Position numbers and translations under genes: made by a program
Shown here: piece by piece, positions 45,674 to 52,961 of the stretch
How the letters are laid out: each line of letters starts with the position of its first letter
How positions within the stretch are numbered: position 1 is the stretch's first letter
Origin: CALBPI01 sp038521865
GTDB taxonomy: Bacteria > Pseudomonadota > Gammaproteobacteria > Steroidobacterales > Woeseiaceae
Length of the DNA stretch: 64,000 nt
NCBI GenBank assembly: GCA_038521865.1
Contig: JBCBKO010000006.1
Location: forward strand, 124,001-188,000
Direction of reading: 5' to 3'
Notes under the pieces: model-generated
Told to the model about the DNA's origin: nothing
Database searches by the model: none
What the model saw: the letters and a program-made list of their open reading frames with translations, nothing else

Positions 45674-46405
45674 TCAAGCGGTAAGAATACTCTCCGCCAT
45701 ACTCTCGAGTGAGGCGCGATCGGTGATCACGATATGTTTGCGTCGCACAGTGAGCACACCTGCCGAGCGGAGCCGACTGAAAACGCGACTCACCGTTTCG
45801 GTCGCAAGCCCAAGATGATTGCCGATATCACCGCGCGACATCGCCAACTCAAACTGATCGCCGTCCCAACCTCGCGAAGCCAGGCGCGCCGAGATATCGA
45901 CGATGAAAGCCGCGATCCGCTCCTCCGCTGAGAACTCTCCTGCGTGCAACTGCTGTGCTGCAAGCTGGCCCGAAAACAATCGGAACAGTTGCTGCTGAAG
46001 CCCGGACGCGCAGCAGGATAACTCTAGAAGCTGGCGATAATCGATGGCGCAGGTAGCTCCTTTTTGCAGAGCCACTGTGCTGTCCTGATATACGCCCATA
46101 CTGACGGCATCCAGGCCAATGAGCTCGCCAGGAAAATGGAAACGACGTACCTGCTCTCGACCTTCGCGGTCGACCCGGTAACTCTTGAAGCAACCCGATC
46201 GAACCGCCATGACACCTTTGAAGGCATCACCCCGGCGAGCGACGTACTCTCCGGAGTCGACCGAGCCATCGACGTGGAGTAACTCATCGAGCTTCCTCAA
46301 CGTCTCTTCATCGGATCCTGCAGCCAGACAAAACTGGCCCACCTGACAGTCGCTGCACCTCGCTTCGGCGACCTGTCCGCGCAATATCGGTGTCGTGGTC
46401 CCCAT
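45674..46405 (-). CDS. fnr: FNR/ANR-type oxygen-sensing transcription regulator
   Basis: This 243-residue Crp/Fnr-family regulator has the four Cys needed for an oxygen-labile [4Fe-4S] cluster: Cys17, Cys20 and Cys26 in CSDCQVGQFC, and Cys119. A cyclic-nucleotide-like fold follows. The HTH recognition helix LATETVSRVFSRL keeps the E-x2-S-R residues that read TTGAT half-sites. It lies 22 bases after the hemN-like gene and likely shares its transcript. Beside ccoNOQP, it is the obvious candidate activator of the oxidase under low oxygen. The symbol could equally be anr. Confidence 0.93.
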   Translation of the reverse strand: MGTTTPILRGQVAEARCSDCQVGQFCLAAGSDEETLRKLDELLHVDGSVDSGEYVARRGDAFKGVMAVRSGCFKSYRVDREGREQVRRFHFPGELIGLDAVSMGVYQDSTVALQKGATCAIDYRQLLELSCCASGLQQQLFRLFSGQLAAQQLHAGEFSAEERIAAFIVDISARLASRGWDGDQFELAMSRGDIGNHLGLATETVSRVFSRLRSAGVLTVRRKHIVITDRASLESMAESILTA

Positions 46406-46427
46406 AACCTGATCCCGTCTGCGTGTG

Positions 46428-47837
46428 TCAGGTGAGAGTAACAGAACCGGTGTTTGAGTGCAGTGACACTAGAGCCCTGTCTTGTAACGATTTTTCGAAC
46501 GTTTCAACGATACGCCCGAGGCTTTTTCGACCTCGCTCAGTTACTGTCAAAGTGTGCTGGTCAAATGTCAAAATATCGTCCACGACGAGAGGCTGGATGT
46601 ACGATCCGAGCGCATCGATATATCGGTTAAAAGGTATATCAAATGAGACAGACCAGTCTCGCTCGCGACAGACGCCGTCGCACAACATGCGCTCCACGAT
46701 GAATCTTGCTCGCTCGGTGGCGATATCCGCGCAGTATCCGGCTTCTATCGCCAAGCCTCCGCGCTGAGTATTGCGCATATAAGCATCGATATCCTCGGGC
46801 GCTCGGAACAGGAAGTCTTCGATTGACGAGGTTGCACCCGCACCGAAGCCGAGCGTATCCGCGCCGGCGCCGATCATATAACCCATCAAGCCACGCTGCA
46901 GCTGGCCTTGCTGTTTGGCCCGATGCATGACACTGCCCGTGAGTGTGAAATGTCCAAGGCCAATGTGCTCGTACCCTGACAGCAACAGTCGCTCCGTCAT
47001 AACAGCTTCCATTTCGTCGACCTTTTCGATCTCGGGAAGCAGTGTTCTCGGAATCAAACGCTGCGAGGCATGTAATCCCGGGCGGTGCTGATAGCGCTCA
47101 GCAACAATGTTGTCCGGCCCAAGGTCCGCCAGCCAATCGATGTCGCTCTTTAGACCTTCGACGGTTTGCATTGGCAGGCCATAGCGAGTTGCAAGCGTCA
47201 CATCGCGGAAGCTCGTGCGCCGCGCCGCCATCATCAGGGTGGCAAGATTCTCAGCCGATTGTTCGCGATTGATGCTGGTCTGGACCGTTTGGCTCATTGC
47301 CGGCACCCACGTGCGCATCGCGTTGATGCCCAGCATTGAGAGCTGCGCCACGTACTGCGAAGTTGCCGTTCGGGCATCGACCTCTACCATAAAATACCGG
47401 CTATTGGAGCCCGACACCGAAAAATTCTGCGCGATCTCGGTCATGATTCGACCCAGGGACGTGATCCCAAGATAGGCAGGGGAGCCGCCAACAAACCACA
47501 ATTGCTCAGCAAGCCGGTCCCCGTCGATCAGCTCACTCTTTGAACGGATTTCTTTGCACAGGGCGTCCACGTAGGCCGCCATCAGCCTGCCGTTGCGCGT
47601 CACTTTCTTAAGGCGCGAGCAGTGATAGCACAGCGAGGCGCAGAACGGCAGCTGCACGGCCAGCGACAGTCGAGCCGGAATCAGCTGCTCATTCGCAGCC
47701 AACATCGCATCGCGAAATTCCATCTCTCCGATATCGTAGTCGAACTGCGTCGGCTCGGCGGTAATGCCAAGTGGCGGCATCTCTACACCGAATCTTTGAA
47801 GTAGACGGGGAATGTCCCCGGTTTTCTCTTTATCCAT
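46428..47837 (-). CDS. Divergent HemN-like radical SAM protein
   Basis: This 469-residue protein matches coproporphyrinogen III dehydrogenase (HemN) over its length. It keeps the radical SAM motif C-x3-C-x2-C (Cys66, Cys70, Cys73) and later HemN features such as YGLPMQT and GFGAGATSSI. It departs at key sites. The extra Cys that follows the cluster in HemN (CxC) is Arg75, GGGTP is VGGSP, and the GHFARP-type segment reads GHFTLTG. SAM-cluster chemistry is probably kept, but classic HemN activity is uncertain. It sits beside fnr and opposite ccoN, where canonical HemN is common in relatives, so a heme or oxidase-assembly role is plausible. Confidence 0.8.
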   Translation of the reverse strand: MDKEKTGDIPRLLQRFGVEMPPLGITAEPTQFDYDIGEMEFRDAMLAANEQLIPARLSLAVQLPFCASLCYHCSRLKKVTRNGRLMAAYVDALCKEIRSKSELIDGDRLAEQLWFVGGSPAYLGITSLGRIMTEIAQNFSVSGSNSRYFMVEVDARTATSQYVAQLSMLGINAMRTWVPAMSQTVQTSINREQSAENLATLMMAARRTSFRDVTLATRYGLPMQTVEGLKSDIDWLADLGPDNIVAERYQHRPGLHASQRLIPRTLLPEIEKVDEMEAVMTERLLLSGYEHIGLGHFTLTGSVMHRAKQQGQLQRGLMGYMIGAGADTLGFGAGATSSIEDFLFRAPEDIDAYMRNTQRGGLAIEAGYCADIATERARFIVERMLCDGVCRERDWSVSFDIPFNRYIDALGSYIQPLVVDDILTFDQHTLTVTERGRKSLGRIVETFEKSLQDRALVSLHSNTGSVTLT

Positions 47838-47898
47838 TGGGTCTCACCCGGACGAGATTTTGTGCAGCTCACCCTACCAGCACGATCCAGCGATGAAA

Positions 47899-47912
47899 TT
47901 GACCCAGGTCAT
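47899..47912 (+). promoter_or_regulatory. FNR-like box upstream of ccoN
   Basis: The sequence TTGACCCAGGTCAT matches TTGAT-N4-ATCAA at 7 of 10 fixed positions and has perfect TGACC/GGTCA symmetry. Its centre is 41.5 bases before 47947, and a -10-like TAATCT lies at 47935-47940. That is class II FNR geometry for the ccoNOQP operon. Confidence 0.6.
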
Positions 47913-48000
47913 TTTCGCACCTGACCTTGCAAATTAATCTATCCCGCAACGCTGGCGAGAGTCCGCGTCATAACAAACCAAGATTCACGGGACATACACC

Positions 48001-49416
48001 ATGCAAAATGCAGCGACTTATAACGACACAGTCGTGCGACAGTTTGCGCTAGCGACGATTCTGTGGGGGGTCGTCGGGATGCTGGTCGGCGTTATCATCG
48101 CCGCCCAGCTCATCTGGCCGAGCTTAAGCTTTGACCTGCCTTTCCTGACCTACAGTCGGTTACGACCGCTTCATACCAACGCGGTTATCTTCGCGTTCGG
48201 CGGTTGCGCCTTGTTCTCCACCGCCTATTACGTAGTGCAGCGAACCTGCCATACGCGCCTTGCGTTCGACAAGCTCGCGAGTTTTACATTCTGGGGTTGG
48301 CAGACAGTGATTTTGCTCGCAGCGATCACGCTCCCACTCGGAATTTCCCAAGGTAAGGAGTATGCAGAGCTGGAATGGCCCATCGATATCCTGATCGCCA
48401 TTGTCTGGGTGAGTTTTGCCGTCGTGTTTTTCGGCACGATCGCCAAACGCAACGTGAAGCACGTCTACGTCGCAAACTGGTTTTACGCGGCGTTCATTCT
48501 GACGGTAGCCATTTTGCATATCTTCAACAACCTCGCGATCCCCGTATCGCTCACAAAGTCGTACCCCATCTACAGCGGTGTTGTCGATGCGATGATGCAA
48601 TGGTGGTATGGCCATAACGCTGTCGGATTCTTCCTGACCGCGGGCTTCCTCGGCATGATGTATTACTTCGTGCCGAAGCAGGCCAATCGCCCGATCTACT
48701 CCTACCGCCTCTCGGTAGTCCACTTCTGGGCGCTGATCGCGATCTACATGTGGGCTGGCCCGCATCATTTGCATTACACATCATTACCTGACTGGGCACA
48801 GTCTCTCGGCATGGTGTTCTCGCTGATCCTCTTGGCACCTTCATGGGGCGGCATGATCAACGGCATCATGACCCTGTCCGGTGCATGGGACAAATTGCGT
48901 AGCGACCCCGTGCTGAAGTTCATGATCGTGGCGCTGTCTTTCTACGGCATGTCGACTTTCGAAGGTCCGATGATGTCGATCAAGACCGTCAATGCGCTCT
49001 CGCATTACACCGACTGGACGATCGGCCACGTGCATTCCGGCGCGCTTGGCTGGGTCGCGATGATGACGATCGGCTCGATGTACTGTCTGATCCCACGCCT
49101 CTATGGTCTTGAGAAAATGTATTCAACACGTTTGATCAACGTGCATTTCTGGATGGCGACGATCGGCGTTGTGCTGTACGCCGCGTCCATGTGGGTATCC
49201 GGGATTGCCCAGGGCCTGATGTGGCGTGCGATCAATGAGGACGGCACGTTGACGTACAGCTTTATCGAGTCGTTGAAGTTCACCTACCCGTACTACGGCA
49301 TTCGACTGTTAGGTGGATTCATATTCTTCGCAAGCATGTTGATCATGGTCTACAACGTCTACCGGACGATTCCGAAACGCGCACCGGCAGCGGCGCCAGT
49401 CGCCCAACCGGCTTAA
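48001..49416 (+). CDS. ccoN: cbb3-type cytochrome c oxidase subunit I (CcoN)
   Basis: CcoN (471 residues) holds the low-spin heme b and the heme b3-CuB oxygen-reduction site of the high-affinity oxidase. About twelve transmembrane helices are visible. Heme/copper ligand regions include RLRPLHTNAVIFAF, WWYGHNAVGFFLTAGFLGM, GPHHLHYTSLPDWAQ, and the paired His near SHYTDWTIGHVHSGALGW. It is the first gene of a full cco cluster, with an FNR-like site upstream. Confidence 0.97.
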   Translation: MQNAATYNDTVVRQFALATILWGVVGMLVGVIIAAQLIWPSLSFDLPFLTYSRLRPLHTNAVIFAFGGCALFSTAYYVVQRTCHTRLAFDKLASFTFWGWQTVILLAAITLPLGISQGKEYAELEWPIDILIAIVWVSFAVVFFGTIAKRNVKHVYVANWFYAAFILTVAILHIFNNLAIPVSLTKSYPIYSGVVDAMMQWWYGHNAVGFFLTAGFLGMMYYFVPKQANRPIYSYRLSVVHFWALIAIYMWAGPHHLHYTSLPDWAQSLGMVFSLILLAPSWGGMINGIMTLSGAWDKLRSDPVLKFMIVALSFYGMSTFEGPMMSIKTVNALSHYTDWTIGHVHSGALGWVAMMTIGSMYCLIPRLYGLEKMYSTRLINVHFWMATIGVVLYAASMWVSGIAQGLMWRAINEDGTLTYSFIESLKFTYPYYGIRLLGGFIFFASMLIMVYNVYRTIPKRAPAAAPVAQPA

Positions 49417-49426
49417 GGAGCGCAAT

Positions 49427-50032
49427 ATGAAACATGAAGCATTAGAAAAGAATGTCCGGCTGATGAGCGTATTGATCATTCTCGTGATCTCCATCGGCGG
49501 ACTTGTGGAAATCGTCCCGTTGATGGCAAGCGGCGCGGGCACACAGCCCATCGAGGGTGTGAAGCCCTACCCTGCGCTGCAACTCGCCGGTCGCGACATC
49601 TACATCCGGGAGGGTTGCTATGGCTGCCACTCGCAGCAAGTCCGACCTTTCCGTTCGGAGACAGAGCGCTACGGACCCTACTCGGTGGCCGGCGAATCAG
49701 TTTACGACCGACCGTTCCAGTTCGGCTCAAAACGCACCGGACCAGACCTCGCAAGAGTGGGCGGGCGCTACAGTGACGAGTGGCATCGCCTGCATCTAAT
49801 CAAACCGCAGGAGCTCGTGCCCGAATCGAACATGCCAGCTTATCCGTGGCTATCGGACACGCTGGTCGATGGCGACCTCGTTACCGGCAAGATGCGCGCT
49901 TTGCAGATGCTCGGTGATCCTTACAGCGATGAAGAGGTCGCGGCTGCCTTCAAGGCAGTGCAGGGCAAAACCGAAATGGACGCGCTGATCGCCTATTTGC
50001 AGGGACTGGGCCTGGCCCGGAGAGCGAGGTAG
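49427..50032 (+). CDS. ccoO: cbb3 oxidase monoheme cytochrome c subunit (CcoO)
   Basis: CcoO (201 residues) passes electrons to CcoN. An N-terminal transmembrane anchor lies at about 13-35. The single heme site is C64-Y-G-C67-H68, followed by SQQVRPFRSE, typical of CcoO. A Met axial-ligand region (ESNMPAYPWL) is present. It follows ccoN by 10 bases. Confidence 0.97.
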   Translation: MKHEALEKNVRLMSVLIILVISIGGLVEIVPLMASGAGTQPIEGVKPYPALQLAGRDIYIREGCYGCHSQQVRPFRSETERYGPYSVAGESVYDRPFQFGSKRTGPDLARVGGRYSDEWHRLHLIKPQELVPESNMPAYPWLSDTLVDGDLVTGKMRALQMLGDPYSDEEVAAAFKAVQGKTEMDALIAYLQGLGLARRAR

Positions 50033-50034
50033 TC

Positions 50035-50199
50035 ATGGAGCTGAGTCTGTTACGCGGCCTGATTACGGCACTTGTTTTCGTTCTGTTCATTCTGCTGACG
50101 ATCTGGGCCTACAGCCGAGGTCGTTCACAGGAATTCGAAGCAGCATCACAGTTGCCGCTGCAGGATGATCCAAAACCCGCCGAGGGAGAACTGCCATGA
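50035..50199 (+). CDS. ccoQ: cbb3 oxidase small subunit CcoQ
   Basis: This 54-residue gene lies between ccoO and ccoP. It has one transmembrane helix (about 10-26, LITALVFVLFILLTIWAY), then a short basic and acidic tail (SRGRSQEFEAA), the usual CcoQ design. It starts 2 bases after the ccoO stop and its TGA overlaps the ccoP ATG. CcoQ stabilises the complex. Confidence 0.9.
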   Translation: MELSLLRGLITALVFVLFILLTIWAYSRGRSQEFEAASQLPLQDDPKPAEGELP

Positions 50200-51113
50200 G
50201 TGATTCGTGGAGCATTTATGTCATTGTCGGTACGGTCGCGACGTTCATCGCCACGTTCTGGCTGATCGCATGGACCGGCCGTCAGGGCCCCGAACCCACC
50301 GAAGAAGACAACACAACAGGCCATCAATGGGATGGACTCGTCGAGCGCAACGAGCCGCTGCCGAGATGGTGGCTTGGGCTGTTCGTCATCACGTTGATTT
50401 TCGGCGGCGGCTACCTGGTGGTGTTCCCGGGCCTCGGCAATATCGCGGGCACAGCGGAGTGGTCTCAGCACGCGCAGTACGACGCGGAGATCGCCGAAGC
50501 CGAAGCCGCTTATGCACCAATATTCGCGGCATTCCGGGACCTCGATGTAGGGACACTGGTACAACACGATGAAGCGTTGAGTACCGGTAAGAGCCTATAC
50601 TCGAACTACTGCACCCAGTGCCATGGATCGCTCGGTTACGGGGCGGCCGGTTTCCCGAATCTGACCGATAGCGACTCGCTGTACGGATCGAGCTTCGGCG
50701 ATATCGAGCGCAGCATCCTGCAGGGTCGTAACGGCATGATGCCGGCGATGGGCAGTGTACTCGGCACTGACGAGGCAATCGACGGAATGGTCGCCTATGT
50801 ACGCAGTCTCTCTACAGGAGCCGACACCACTTCCGAGTCGCATACGCAATACACGGCGACTTGCTCGGCTTGCCACGGCCCGAACGGCGAAGGCAGCACG
50901 TTGGTCGGCGCACCGCGCCTCAACGACGATGTGTGGCTGTACGGCAGTAGTGCAGCGGCAGTTCGCAAGACCATCGTTGAAGGTCGACAAGGTCGGATGC
51001 CGTCACACGCAGCGCTGCTGGGCGAAGATCGCGTCCGGCTGATTGCGGCCTACGTCTACAGTCTGTCCGCCAGCGATTTAGGCGATGGTAGCGACCTCTA
51101 TGGCGACGACTGA
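50196..51113 (+). CDS. ccoP: cbb3 oxidase diheme cytochrome c subunit (CcoP)
   Basis: CcoP (305 residues) accepts electrons from soluble cytochromes. It has two N-terminal transmembrane segments (about 5-27 and 59-79). The first heme site is C139-TQ-C142-H143 and the second is C223-SA-C226-H227. Each is followed by GxxGxG-type sequence and a Met ligand region (MMPAMGS and RMPSHA). The start overlaps ccoQ by 4 bases. Confidence 0.97.
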   Translation: MSDSWSIYVIVGTVATFIATFWLIAWTGRQGPEPTEEDNTTGHQWDGLVERNEPLPRWWLGLFVITLIFGGGYLVVFPGLGNIAGTAEWSQHAQYDAEIAEAEAAYAPIFAAFRDLDVGTLVQHDEALSTGKSLYSNYCTQCHGSLGYGAAGFPNLTDSDSLYGSSFGDIERSILQGRNGMMPAMGSVLGTDEAIDGMVAYVRSLSTGADTTSESHTQYTATCSACHGPNGEGSTLVGAPRLNDDVWLYGSSAAAVRKTIVEGRQGRMPSHAALLGEDRVRLIAAYVYSLSASDLGDGSDLYGDD

Positions 51114-51387
51114 TCCAGACGCGCTGACTCGTGGTCCCGGGGCCAAGGCATGGCCCCGGGCAACACAAAAGCGCGCCGTTCTTGTCTGGATCTCATTCCT
51201 GGTAGCCGCTGTCATGAGTCTTCTGTTCTTCGGTGTGTTTGACCCTGAACGCCTGCTGGAGACCGCTGCGCTGGAGTTGGGTGAGGGTCGCGAAACCGGC
51301 TATGCGCTCATGTTCTTTTTCTTTTGGTTAGGCGCCGCAGTCGCGGGCTGGTTAACGCTGCGTCTGACTCGGCGCCAGCGCCCCTGA
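51100..51387 (+). CDS. Small two-helix membrane protein of unknown function in the cco cluster
   Basis: This 95-residue protein has two transmembrane segments, about VWISFLVAAVMSLLFFGVF and YALMFFFFWLGAAVAGWLTL, with a basic C-terminus (RLTRRQRP). It overlaps the end of ccoP by 14 bases and is followed by ccoG. I do not recognise the family. The place suggests a role in oxidase assembly or stability. A second ATG at 51085 would add five residues and overlap ccoP further. No strong ribosome site decides between them. Confidence 0.7.
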   Translation: MATTDPDALTRGPGAKAWPRATQKRAVLVWISFLVAAVMSLLFFGVFDPERLLETAALELGEGRETGYALMFFFFWLGAAVAGWLTLRLTRRQRP

Positions 51388-51395
51388 ACACGCCT

Positions 51396-52784
51396 ATGGA
51401 TACCGCGGTCAAGAAAGTGAACGAGGGGCTCTATCGCACAGAAGCGAAGATCTATCCGCGCGATGTCAAAGGTCGCTACGCCAGATTACGTCGACTCGCA
51501 ATGTTCGTATTGCTCGGCATTTTCTACATCGGACCTTTCCTTCGCTGGGATGACCGGCAAGCGGTCTTGTTCGATTTGCCCGCGCGCAAATTTCATATCT
51601 TCTCAGTCACACTATGGCCGCAAGACTTTTTGTTGCTCGCCCTGCTTCTGATTATTGCGGGCGTGTCGCTGTTCTTCTTCACGGCCCTAGCAGGTCGCCT
51701 CTGGTGCGGATATGCCTGTCCGCAAACAGTCTGGACCGAAGCATTCGTATGGATTGAACGCGTCTTCGAAGGCGACCGTATGAAACGAATGAAGCTGGAT
51801 CGAGCGCCGTGGAACTTCAACAAGATCTGGCGCAAGACCGGCAAACAGGTCGCGTGGATTGCGCTCGCTTTGTTCACCGGGTTCTGCTTCGTTGGCTACT
51901 TCACGCCGGTCGGTGAGCTCTATACACAAATCGTGACAGGCACCATCGGTGGCTGGGCCACCTTCTGGGTCCTGTTCTACGGTTTCGCGACGTACGGTAA
52001 TGCCGGGTTCATGCGGGAGCAGGTGTGCAAATACATGTGTCCGTACGCCCGTTTCCAGAGTGCGATGTTCGATAAGGACACCTTGATCGTGACCTATGAT
52101 CAGGCACGCGGGGAACCTCGAGGAGGTCGCAGTCGTAAAAACCCGGCAGCGGCCAAAGGATTGGGTGATTGCACCGACTGCACCCTCTGCGTCCAGGTCT
52201 GCCCGACCGGCATCGACATTCGTGAGGGGCTCCAGTACGAATGCATCGCCTGCGCCGCATGCGTCGACGCCTGCAACGTGGTCATGGACAAGATGGGATA
52301 CGAGCGTGGCCTGATTCGCTACACAACCGAACATGCGCTGGAAGGTCGCACTACCAAAGTCTTGCGCCCTCGGATGTTCGTGTACGCAGCCGTACTCGGC
52401 GCGCTCCTATCAGTGTTTATGTATTCGTTGATCAACAAACCAGCCGTTATCGTCGATGTCCTCAAGGACCGCAACGCGCTGTATCGCGACATTGGACTAC
52501 GCGGCATCGAGAACACTTACACACTGCACCTGATCAACAAGACCAACGAACGTCAGCAGCTCGCACTTTCGGTTGAGGGTCTGCCGGGCATCGAGATCAC
52601 CACCGAAACGACCGTCACGATCCAGCCCGAAACCTCGTACAAGCTGCCCGTTGCCGTGACCGCACCACACGAGTCTGCGGTCGGTGGCCAGAACATCACT
52701 TTCGTTGTCGAGAGTATCAACAACGACAAGATCAATACCCGCGAAGAAAGCCGCTTCCGCGGCCCTGATGGAAATACCCTATGA
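51396..52784 (+). CDS. ccoG: cbb3 oxidase assembly ferredoxin CcoG/RdxA
   Basis: CcoG (462 residues) is a membrane ferredoxin required for copper handling in cbb3 assembly. Several transmembrane segments lie in the N-terminal half. Two [4Fe-4S]-type motifs follow: CTDCTLCVQVCPTG and CIACAACVDACNVV. A soluble IgG-like FixG domain ends the protein. I start at the ATG at 51396. A 24-codon extension overlaps the previous gene and lacks CcoG similarity. It ends in an ATGA overlap with ccoH. Confidence 0.95.
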   Translation: MDTAVKKVNEGLYRTEAKIYPRDVKGRYARLRRLAMFVLLGIFYIGPFLRWDDRQAVLFDLPARKFHIFSVTLWPQDFLLLALLLIIAGVSLFFFTALAGRLWCGYACPQTVWTEAFVWIERVFEGDRMKRMKLDRAPWNFNKIWRKTGKQVAWIALALFTGFCFVGYFTPVGELYTQIVTGTIGGWATFWVLFYGFATYGNAGFMREQVCKYMCPYARFQSAMFDKDTLIVTYDQARGEPRGGRSRKNPAAAKGLGDCTDCTLCVQVCPTGIDIREGLQYECIACAACVDACNVVMDKMGYERGLIRYTTEHALEGRTTKVLRPRMFVYAAVLGALLSVFMYSLINKPAVIVDVLKDRNALYRDIGLRGIENTYTLHLINKTNERQQLALSVEGLPGIEITTETTVTIQPETSYKLPVAVTAPHESAVGGQNITFVVESINNDKINTREESRFRGPDGNTL

Positions 52785-52957
52785 AAACCAAACGTACAGG
52801 CTCTCCCTGGTATCGTGTGCCCACCGTATGGCTGGTGGTCTGCATTCCTGCACTCACCGTGTTGGGATGCATGCTGACCATTGGGTTCGCGATCAGCAAC
52901 CCCGACCCGATTCTCGGCAAGACGCTGCGCCAAGTGCAGGCGGAGATGACCGAGTAA
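52781..52957 (+). CDS. ccoH: Short FixH/CcoH-like membrane protein
   Basis: This 58-residue protein sits where ccoH belongs, between ccoG and ccoI, with an ATGA overlap to ccoG. It matches only the N-terminal part of gammaproteobacterial FixH: SPWYRVPTVWLVVCIPA, one transmembrane helix, then ISNPDPIL. The usual periplasmic domain of about 100 residues is missing. The reading frame ends cleanly at a TAA followed 5 bases later by ccoI, so this looks like a short form, not a frameshift. Confidence 0.7.
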   Translation: MKTKRTGSPWYRVPTVWLVVCIPALTVLGCMLTIGFAISNPDPILGKTLRQVQAEMTE

Positions 52958-52961
52958 AGGC

